From Armatimonadota bacterium (GTDB taxonomy: Bacteria > Armatimonadota > Fimbriimonadia > Fimbriimonadales > Fimbriimonadaceae): 5,904 nt of DNA. The stretch's first letter is position 1. Each line of letters starts with the position of its first letter. A program made the position numbers and the translations under genes. The stretch covers positions 1 through 5,904 of the forward strand of contig DPBN01000366.1 of assembly GCA_003516955.1 (NCBI GenBank), written 5' to 3'. The notes beneath the pieces are model-generated. The model ran no database searches and was not told where the DNA came from. It was given only the letters and a program-made list of their open reading frames with translations. Shown here piece by piece: positions 1 to 5,453 of the stretch.

Positions 1-260
1 CGCGAGGCCGGGGCGGCCGCTCGGTGCACCTCGCCGGAGCTTCCACGGCGCTGGCGGTCGCCGCGTCCCTGGCGGTGTGGTTCGTGATCCAACGGGGCGG
101 AACGGACGCCCGGCTGGAGGCGGAGCTCGTCGCCTGGCATCAGAGCGCCGTCGCGGCGACCGACCTCGCAGGACCCGGCCTATCGCCGATCGAGTGGCGA
201 GCGACGCCGGTTGGAGGAGACTCCTGGCGCTCGGCCGAGGAGGATCTGGAGGCGCTGTGA
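1..260 (+). CDS. 3' end of a single-pass membrane protein, probable anti-sigma factor (partial)
   Basis: The frame is open from base 3 to the TGA at 258-260, so about 85 C-terminal codons are visible and the true start lies left of the window. The GTG at 24 is only an internal possibility. A short basic stretch is followed by one hydrophobic segment (about bases 42-92, STALAVAASLAVWFVIQ) and then about 55 polar residues. Basic residues before the segment favour a cytoplasmic N-terminus and an outside C-terminus, which is the RseA layout: a cytoplasmic sigma-binding domain, one membrane helix and a periplasmic tail bound by RseB. The tail contains LVAWHQSAVAATDLAG, with a His and spacing that, from memory, resemble anti-sigma factors found next to RseB-like genes. 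The stop codon overlaps the ATG of the RseB-like gene, which supports co-translation. The sigma-binding domain is out of view, so the function is inferred mainly from topology and neighbour. An unrelated small membrane protein remains possible. Confidence 0.5.
   Translation, partial: RGRGGRSVHLAGASTALAVAASLAVWFVIQRGGTDARLEAELVAWHQSAVAATDLAGPGLSPIEWRATPVGGDSWRSAEEDLEAL
248..252 (+). promoter_or_regulatory. Shine-Dalgarno site for the RseB-like gene
   Basis: GGAGG lies 7 bases before the ATG at 260, an ideal spacing, and sits within the last codons of gene 1. It fixes the start at 260 rather than the in-frame upstream candidate at 77. It is the only strong ribosome-binding site visible before any of the rightward genes. 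Confidence 0.75.
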
Positions 261-1201
261 TGCGCTGGGTGCTGTCGTTGGTTTTGGTCGCGGCCTGCTC
301 GCTCGCTGGCGCGCAGGGGGAGCCGGCCGATCCGCTCTTGCGCCGAGTGTTGGAGGCTGGGCGCAAGGCCCGCTATGCGGGGGAGCGCACCGTGGAGTAC
401 CGGCGGGGTCTGGATCGTCGGGTGCAGACCGAGCTGGTGTTCAAGGATGGCCCGCGCTACAGGATCGAATACCTGCCCGGATCGCCGCTGGCCGGCCAGG
501 TCGTGGTCGAGGACGGTCGGCGCCGCTGGGTGGTTCGTCCCGGCGAAGCGGCGATCGAGGAGGGGCCCGCCCGGGGAGACGACTCTCTGGCGCGGCTCAG
601 GCTGCTGCTGGCGGACCGTCGGCGCTTCACCACGACGGTTGGGGACGGCGAGCCGATCGCCGGGCTGCCCACCCGGCGAGTGGAGATTGCCGACGAGCGG
701 GGCATCGTGGTTCAGCGGCTCTGGGTGCACCCGCCGACGGGGATCGTGCTGAGGCGGGAGTTGTTCGGTCCCGCAGGCGGCAAGCTCGGTTCGTTCGAGT
801 TCAGGAGGATCGACCTGCAGCCTCGGTTTGGCTCGGACGACTTCGAAGCCCCCGGGAAACCGGAGGCCCGCCGGGGCCCGTTCTTGCGCCTGCGGGAGCT
901 CGCGAGCGCCGAGGGCTTTCTGCCGGCCCATCTCCCGTCGGGCACCGGCTTCGTGTTGGACAGCGTCGAGGTGCGGCCGCTCTTGGGGCGGCGCGTCCTG
1001 ATGCAGGTCTACCGCGGCGGTGGGAGGGTTGTGACCCTCTACCAGCTGCCGCCATTCGGGAGGTCGGGGCCCTTGCGGATCGCGAGGCAAGCTGGCCTGA
1101 ACTCGTACGCGTGGCAGCGCGACGGGCGCTCGTTCGTGCTGGTCTCCGGAATGCCCGAGGAGCGGCTGCGGGAGCTCGCGGGTCGGCTCGTTGTGCGCTG
1201 A
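260..1201 (+). CDS. RseB/MucB-like periplasmic sigma-E regulator
   Basis: This 313-residue exported protein is close to the usual RseB length (about 318 in E. coli). In the known family, RseB binds the periplasmic part of the anti-sigma factor RseA, shields it from proteolysis, and releases it when envelope lipids or lipoproteins are mislocalised. Residues 1-18 form a signal peptide (MRW, a hydrophobic core, then AGA before Gln19). Residues 25-195 are rich in alternating beta-type segments, as in the LolA-like N-terminal domain (for example TELVFKDGPRYRIEYLPG). Residues 205-313 match the smaller C-terminal domain pattern: a helix, LPSGTGFVLDSVEV, a strand with YRGGGRVVTLYQLPP, a Gly-Leu-Asn-Ser-Tyr segment, and a closing MPEERLRELAGRL helix. 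The start is set by GGAGG 7 bases upstream and by the signal peptide; the longer frame from 77 only adds Arg/Gly-rich shadow sequence. The ATG overlaps the stop of the upstream gene by one base. A general LolA-like lipoprotein carrier is the alternative. Confidence 0.72.
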   Translation: MRWVLSLVLVAACSLAGAQGEPADPLLRRVLEAGRKARYAGERTVEYRRGLDRRVQTELVFKDGPRYRIEYLPGSPLAGQVVVEDGRRRWVVRPGEAAIEEGPARGDDSLARLRLLLADRRRFTTTVGDGEPIAGLPTRRVEIADERGIVVQRLWVHPPTGIVLRRELFGPAGGKLGSFEFRRIDLQPRFGSDDFEAPGKPEARRGPFLRLRELASAEGFLPAHLPSGTGFVLDSVEVRPLLGRRVLMQVYRGGGRVVTLYQLPPFGRSGPLRIARQAGLNSYAWQRDGRSFVLVSGMPEERLRELAGRLVVR

Positions 1202-1226
1202 GCGTTCGGATATACTGCCTTTCGTG
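1191..1226 (+). promoter_or_regulatory. Candidate promoter and leaderless start of the class A PBP gene
   Basis: TATACT at 1211-1216 matches five of six bases of the bacterial -10 consensus and stands out in this GC-rich DNA. Seven bases separate it from the in-frame GTG at 1224, so transcription would begin at or next to the start codon. No good -35 box is visible: TTGTGC at 1191-1196 is a weak match with a short 14-base spacer. No Shine-Dalgarno sequence precedes 1224. The -10 box, the distance and the missing ribosome site together suggest a leaderless transcript, as is common in Deinococcus and Actinobacteria. This is inference from sequence only. Confidence 0.45.
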
Positions 1227-3608
1227 CCCTCCCGCGTATCCGTTCGGACGCGCTCTCCCCGTCGGCGCTCCAACCCGTGGAAGCGGCGGCTGAAGATCGC
1301 CCTCGCGCTCGTCGCGATGGTGCTCTGCGGCGCGATCGCGGTCCCGACCTTCCTGTTCATGCGGCTCTTGCCCGAGGCTGAGGAACAGCTGCGAAAGCTG
1401 GACAAGCTGATCGGGGAGGTTTCTCACGAGCCCTCCAAAGTACTGGCGGCCAACGGCCAGGTGTTGTTCCGCGTCGCCGCGGAGTACAGGGACCCGATCC
1501 GGCAGCTGGAGGACGTGCCGCTGATCGTGCGCCAGGCGATTCTGGCCGCGGAGGATCGCCGCTTCTACCAGCATCAGGGGGTGGACTTCAGGGCCGTCGC
1601 CCGCAGCCTCGTCACGAACGCTCGGGAAGACCGCATCGCACAGGGTGCGAGCACCATCACGATGCAGGTAGCCCGCCTCATCACGGGCCGTTATCAGAAG
1701 ACTTGGGACCGCAAGCTTCGAGAGGCGGCCCTGGCCTACCAGCTCGACCGTTCACTGACCAAAGACCAGATCCTGCTCCTCTATCTGAACCTCGCGTACT
1801 TCGGTTCCGGCGCGTACGGGGTCAAGGCTGCGGCGCACGTGTACTTCAACAAGCGCCTTGAGGACCTCACCCTGGCCGAGGCCGCCATGCTGGCCCGGTG
1901 CGTCCGGCGGCCGAGCCGGGAGAACCCGTTCGACGACCTTCCCGCGGCGATTCGGAACCGGAACACGGTGCTGTCGGCGATGCGCGAGGAGGGGATGATC
2001 GACGAGGACCAGTACCGCGAGGCCATCCAGGAGAAGCCGAGGCTCCGGAGAAGGAACTTCGCCGGGGGTGCGCGGATTCTGGCGGCGCCGTACTTCGTGA
2101 ACTACGTGGTCTCGCGCCTGCAGAGCGTCAAGCCGGACCTGGACCTGTCGAGCGGAGGGTACGTCGTCAGGACCACGCTTGACATGGGCTTGCAGGAGGT
2201 CGCCGAGCGCGAGGTTCGGCGCGTCGTGGAGGCCAACCGTCGCCGCAAGGTCACGACCGGCGCGTTTCTGCTGCTCGACTCCAGGGGCCGGATTCTGGCG
2301 ATGGTCGGCGGCGTGGACTACGCCCGCAACCAGTACAACGTGATCACCCAGGGGAGGAGACAGCCGGGCTCCAGCTTCAAGCCGTTCGTCTACGCCGCCG
2401 CTCTGGACTCGGGGGCGGTCTCGCCGGAGGATCGAATCTCGAACGCACCGTACGTCTGGCGGGACCCGGTGACGGGCAAGGTGTGGTCGCCGGAAAACTC
2501 GGGTGGGAGCTACGGCGGCACTGTTTCGCTCCGCTCCGCTCTGGCGCGGTCGCTCAACGTGGTCGCGGTCCGGGTCATGGAGAAGACGGGGCCGGAGACG
2601 GTGGTGGAGTACGCCCATCGGGTGTTCGGCTTCACGTCGGAGCTCGACCCTGTGCTATCGCTCGCGCTAGGGTCGAGCGCGGTGTCGCCCATGGAGATGG
2701 CGAGGGGCTACTCGGTGTTCCAGCAAGGGGGCAAGCGGGTGGAGCCTTTCGGCATTGTGGAGGTCCGCGACCCCTCCGGGCAGGTTGTGTACGCGGAGCA
2801 GCCGTCCTTGCAGGAGTCGGGCCTGAAGCCGGACGTCGCGAAGGAGATCGATTCGTACCTCAGGGAGGTCGTGGAGCGCGGCACGGCGGCGGGGTACCGC
2901 GGTCAGATGCCGCCGGACTCGCGCGGAAAGACAGGGACCACGCAAGAGAACAGGGACGCTTGGTTCTGCGGCTACACCAAGCGGTACTTGGGCATCGGCT
3001 GGGTGGGCAACGAGGTGTACGATGAGGCCCAGAAGCGGTGGCGCTACCTGCCGATGGGCTCCCGCGTGTTCGGGGGCACGGTCACCGTCCAGATCTGGGC
3101 CAGAGTCGTGAGCGAGGCAGTGCGCCTGTACGGCGACGAGCCGCCGGCCCAAGACCAAGCTGCCTCGCCTCCGGTCGACATCGACCCGGGCGAGGTCCCG
3201 CCGCAGGACGACGCTCCGACGCCGACCGAAGAGGGCCGGCAGAATGACACCGTGGACGTGGTCGCGCCGGCCGATGCGCCGGCTGGATCGGATTCGGGCG
3301 CGCAGTCCGGTCCCCCGAACGGCGAGCCGGCGATCGGCCAATCGGCACCGCTGCTGGAGCCGGTGGTGAGCGGCGAGTCGGGGCCGCGGAGGCTTGCGGA
3401 GCAGGAGCGCCTCCGGTCGGGGGTCGACAGTCGACCGAAGGTCGCCCCGCCCAAGGTCGCCAAGCCCCAAGAGATGGTCAGCGTGGAGATCTGCGCCGAC
3501 ACCGGTCTTCGGGCAACGATCTACTGCCCCGAAACGATCGTGCGGCAGTTTCCCAAGGGCAAGGAGCCGAGGGGAAGGTGCAAGAGGCACGTCCCCAAGA
3601 TCCCCTGA
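1224..3608 (+). CDS. Class A penicillin-binding protein, PBP1A family (GT51 glycosyltransferase plus transpeptidase)
   Basis: This bifunctional membrane enzyme polymerises lipid II into glycan strands and cross-links the stem peptides outside the cytoplasmic membrane. From GTG 1224 it has 794 residues. It has a basic N-terminus, then a membrane helix at about 24-46. The GT51 domain follows with its motifs in order: EDRRFYQHQGVD with catalytic Glu110, GASTITMQ (141-148), RKLREAALAYQLDR with second Glu167, LNLAYFGSGAYGVKAAA (188-204), and LAEAAMLA (217-224). The transpeptidase domain carries all three active-site motifs: Ser383-Ser-Phe-Lys386, Ser443-Leu-Asn445 and Lys569-Thr-Gly571. No large OB-type insert separates the domains, unlike E. 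coli PBP1a, so it is not a strict mrcA orthologue. Residues about 638-750 form a disordered Pro/Asp/Ala/Glu-rich linker. The end (754-794) is a small basic Cys/His module. The GTG at 1224 is preferred for its -10 box; TTG 1191 would add 11 residues and overlap the upstream gene. The gap to the PBP2 gene is three bases. Confidence 0.93.
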   Translation: MPSRVSVRTRSPRRRSNPWKRRLKIALALVAMVLCGAIAVPTFLFMRLLPEAEEQLRKLDKLIGEVSHEPSKVLAANGQVLFRVAAEYRDPIRQLEDVPLIVRQAILAAEDRRFYQHQGVDFRAVARSLVTNAREDRIAQGASTITMQVARLITGRYQKTWDRKLREAALAYQLDRSLTKDQILLLYLNLAYFGSGAYGVKAAAHVYFNKRLEDLTLAEAAMLARCVRRPSRENPFDDLPAAIRNRNTVLSAMREEGMIDEDQYREAIQEKPRLRRRNFAGGARILAAPYFVNYVVSRLQSVKPDLDLSSGGYVVRTTLDMGLQEVAEREVRRVVEANRRRKVTTGAFLLLDSRGRILAMVGGVDYARNQYNVITQGRRQPGSSFKPFVYAAALDSGAVSPEDRISNAPYVWRDPVTGKVWSPENSGGSYGGTVSLRSALARSLNVVAVRVMEKTGPETVVEYAHRVFGFTSELDPVLSLALGSSAVSPMEMARGYSVFQQGGKRVEPFGIVEVRDPSGQVVYAEQPSLQESGLKPDVAKEIDSYLREVVERGTAAGYRGQMPPDSRGKTGTTQENRDAWFCGYTKRYLGIGWVGNEVYDEAQKRWRYLPMGSRVFGGTVTVQIWARVVSEAVRLYGDEPPAQDQAASPPVDIDPGEVPPQDDAPTPTEEGRQNDTVDVVAPADAPAGSDSGAQSGPPNGEPAIGQSAPLLEPVVSGESGPRRLAEQERLRSGVDSRPKVAPPKVAKPQEMVSVEICADTGLRATIYCPETIVRQFPKGKEPRGRCKRHVPKIP
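3173..3186. repeat. Palindrome GGTCGA-CA-TCGACC in the PBP linker
   Basis: A perfect 6-base inverted repeat with a 2-base centre lies inside the coding sequence for the disordered linker (V-D-I-D-P). It differs from the palindrome at 3422-3436 only by one central G. It could arise by chance in GC-rich Asp/Val-coding DNA. Confidence 0.4.
3422..3436. repeat. Palindrome GGTCGAC-A-GTCGACC in the PBP linker
   Basis: A perfect 7-base inverted repeat surrounds a single A near the end of the linker coding region (V-D-S-R-P). It is the near-twin of the element at 3173-3186. The shared bases are read in a different frame in the second half, so the likeness is at the DNA level and not a repeated peptide. 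No function can be assigned. Confidence 0.4.
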
Positions 3609-3611
3609 GCG

Positions 3612-5453
3612 ATGTCGGTCATCCATGCCCCCCGCGAGCCGAACCTCGAGGCGCGCCACGTGGTCACGCTGGTGCTGATCCTGCTTGCGCTGGCGGTGCT
3701 GGCGGTGCGGCTGTGGGTTTTGCAGGTCGTGCGGCACGACGAGCTCGTCGAGAAGGCGGAGGCCGTGCGGCAGGCCGTCCTCACCAAGCCAGCGCCCCGC
3801 GGCCTCATCTACGACCGCAAGGGGAGGTTGCTGGCCGGGGTGCGTCCGGAGGTGGTCATCACCGTGGTTCCCGAACAGGCTCGGCGGAACCCCTGGATGG
3901 TGGACAAGCTGGCGCGGATGCTGGGAGTGAAGCCGGAGAAGATCCGCGAGCGCATCGAGCAGGGGGCTTGGCGCAGGTACCTTCCAACCCCGGTGCACGT
4001 CGGGGCCAGCGTCGAGGTGGCGACGCGGATCGCGGAGGCGGGGCCGTTCCTGCCGGGGGTCGGGGTGGAGACGCAGGCCATGCGCTACTATCCCGACAGC
4101 AAGGCCTTCTCCCACGTTCTGGGCTACGTGTGGACACCGGACCGCAACGACGTCGATCGGCTCAAGGAGATGGGGCTGAAGGCTCCCGACTACGTGGGCA
4201 AGCTCGGCATCGAGTACGTCTACGAGAAGGAGCTGATGGGCACCGAGGGCCGGGAGCGGGTTGAGGTCGACGTTCGGCGCCGCCCCGTCCGGGTGCTCGG
4301 CAGGGACAACCCGGTGCCGGGCTCACGCCTCACCCTCACGATCGACGCGAATCTGCAGCAGGAGGCTCTGCGGCTGCTGGGGAACCGGCGCGGAGCGGTC
4401 GTGATGATGGATCCTCGGAACGGCGAGGTCCTGTGCCTGGCCTCGAGCCCGACCTACGACGTCCGGCTGTTCGAGGGCGGCATCAGCAGGGAGGACTACC
4501 GCAGGCTGCAGGAGGATCCGAGAGCTCCGCTGCTGAACCGGGCGATTCGCGGCTTCTACTCTCCAGGCTCCACTTTCAAGCTCGTGACGTCGCTGGCGGC
4601 GTACCGCGCTGGAAGGTTTTCGACGTCCCGCACCACGGTCTGCCGCGGTTTCTTCCAGATCGGACGCCGCCGCCTGCGGTGCCTGGGTGTGCACGGCGCC
4701 ATCTCGTTCGAGAACGCCATGGCCAAGTCGTGCAACACGTACTTCGCCAGCCTCGGAATGGACGCCGGCCCGGACAATCTCATCGCTTGCGCCCTCGAAG
4801 CGGGACTCGGCCAGAAGACCGGGATCGACCTCCGCGGCGAGGGTGCCGGAGTCGTGCCGACGAAGGAATGGATGGCGGAGCACCGCGATCCCCCGACCTG
4901 GTACGGGGGCGACACCGCGAACATGGCGATCGGGCAGGGGTTCCTCTCGCTCACGCCGATCCAGATGGCCCAGCTCGCCTCGCTGGTCGCCAACCGGGGC
5001 GTGGCCTACCGCCCGCACCTGGTGCGGCAGACCGCCGAGCCTGGAGCCGGCGGCACGCCGCAGCCGGTTCAGCCGGAGGCGACGCACCGGCTGGACGCCG
5101 ATTCCAGCTTCTGGCGCGCCTTGATCTCCGCCCTGAACCGTGTGATCGAGGCTGGCGCCGCCAGGACCGCGCAGATTCCGGGCATCCGATGGTGCGGCAA
5201 GACCGGCAGCACCGAGCACCTTCGCGGCAAGAAGACGCACGGCTGGTTCATCGGCTTCGCGCCGATGGATGATCCGAAGGTCGCGATCGCGGTGCTGGTG
5301 GAGGAGTCGGGGCACGGAGGCGAGGTTGCCGCACCGATCGCGCGGGAGCTGGTCGCGGACTACCTGCTGGACAGACGGACGGCGGCCTCCTCGAACCTGC
5401 CGGCCTCGGACTCGGCGGCTTCGGCGTCGGCCGCACGGCCCAGCGCCCGGTAG
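3612..5453 (+). CDS. mrdA: Penicillin-binding protein 2 (class B PBP, elongation transpeptidase)
   Basis: This 613-residue class B PBP cross-links peptidoglycan. In the known pathway PBP2 works with the RodA glycosyltransferase in the elongasome; no rodA is visible here. A short cytoplasmic tail precedes one membrane helix (about 17-39). The pedestal domain begins with the class B signature RGLIYDRKGRLLAG (63-76) and continues to about residue 230. The transpeptidase domain has Ser320-Thr-Phe-Lys323, Ser373-Cys-Asn375 and Lys530-Thr-Gly532, plus NMAIGQGFLSLTPIQMA (437-453), which is typical of PBP2. Cys344, Cys357, His361 and Cys374 are placed like the zinc ligands of E. coli PBP2. These features favour PBP2 over FtsI, although division-type function is not excluded. 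The third motif reads KTGST rather than KTGTA. The last 23 residues are an Ala/Ser-rich tail beyond the catalytic fold, encoded opposite the end of the leftward gene. The ATG lies three bases after the upstream stop, with no clear ribosome site. Confidence 0.9.
   Translation: MSVIHAPREPNLEARHVVTLVLILLALAVLAVRLWVLQVVRHDELVEKAEAVRQAVLTKPAPRGLIYDRKGRLLAGVRPEVVITVVPEQARRNPWMVDKLARMLGVKPEKIRERIEQGAWRRYLPTPVHVGASVEVATRIAEAGPFLPGVGVETQAMRYYPDSKAFSHVLGYVWTPDRNDVDRLKEMGLKAPDYVGKLGIEYVYEKELMGTEGRERVEVDVRRRPVRVLGRDNPVPGSRLTLTIDANLQQEALRLLGNRRGAVVMMDPRNGEVLCLASSPTYDVRLFEGGISREDYRRLQEDPRAPLLNRAIRGFYSPGSTFKLVTSLAAYRAGRFSTSRTTVCRGFFQIGRRRLRCLGVHGAISFENAMAKSCNTYFASLGMDAGPDNLIACALEAGLGQKTGIDLRGEGAGVVPTKEWMAEHRDPPTWYGGDTANMAIGQGFLSLTPIQMAQLASLVANRGVAYRPHLVRQTAEPGAGGTPQPVQPEATHRLDADSSFWRALISALNRVIEAGAARTAQIPGIRWCGKTGSTEHLRGKKTHGWFIGFAPMDDPKVAIAVLVEESGHGGEVAAPIARELVADYLLDRRTAASSNLPASDSAASASAARPSAR
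5360..5453. other. Tail-to-tail coding overlap of PBP2 and the TPR gene
   Basis: The PBP2 stop (TAG 5451-5453) lies inside the leftward TPR gene, whose own stop (TAG, 5360-5362 on the plus strand) lies inside the PBP2 frame. Both frames are intact through the 94 bases. The two wobble positions face each other in this phase, so strong GC at third positions keeps both frames open. On the PBP2 side the overlap encodes the last few residues of the fold and the Ala/Ser-rich tail; on the TPR side it encodes a final amphipathic helix. No terminator hairpin with a T-run is visible between the genes. Confidence 0.7.

Noticed and set aside
77..259. N-terminal extension of the RseB-like gene to 77
   Set aside because: It would bury the signal peptide behind 61 Arg/Gly-rich residues that are the out-of-frame reading of gene 1; GGAGG supports the ATG at 260.
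24..260. Complete 78-residue small protein starting at GTG 24
   Set aside because: The frame is open to the left window edge and no ribosome site precedes 24; it is more simply the end of a longer gene.
1191..1223. TTG 1191 as the start of the class A PBP
   Set aside because: TTG is a rare start, it would overlap the upstream gene, it lacks a well-placed ribosome site, and the -10 box lies downstream of it. It is kept only as an alternative.
140..1405. Long leftward open frame (421 codons) opposite the RseB-like gene
   Set aside because: It is Arg/Pro/Gln-rich low-complexity translation with no family features, and it lies opposite a gene with a signal peptide, ribosome site and recognisable domains. 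Open antisense frames of this kind are typical of GC-rich DNA.
3689..3706. Tandem 9-base repeat GCTGGCGGT
   Set aside because: It encodes the repeated Leu-Ala-Val of the PBP2 membrane helix; codon bias explains it.
2667..4115. Leftward open frame of 482 codons spanning the junction of the two PBP genes
   Set aside because: Both sense genes carry complete catalytic motifs; the antisense product is His/Arg/Leu/Asp-rich without domain signs. It is a shadow frame.
4323..5315. Leftward open frame of 330 codons opposite PBP2
   Set aside because: It lies wholly opposite the transpeptidase domain and has no recognisable motif or start signal.
5429..5440. GGCC-GCAC-GGCC hairpin as a transcription terminator
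   Set aside because: The stem has only four pairs, no T-run follows on either strand, and it lies inside coding sequence of both genes. It is expected by chance here.
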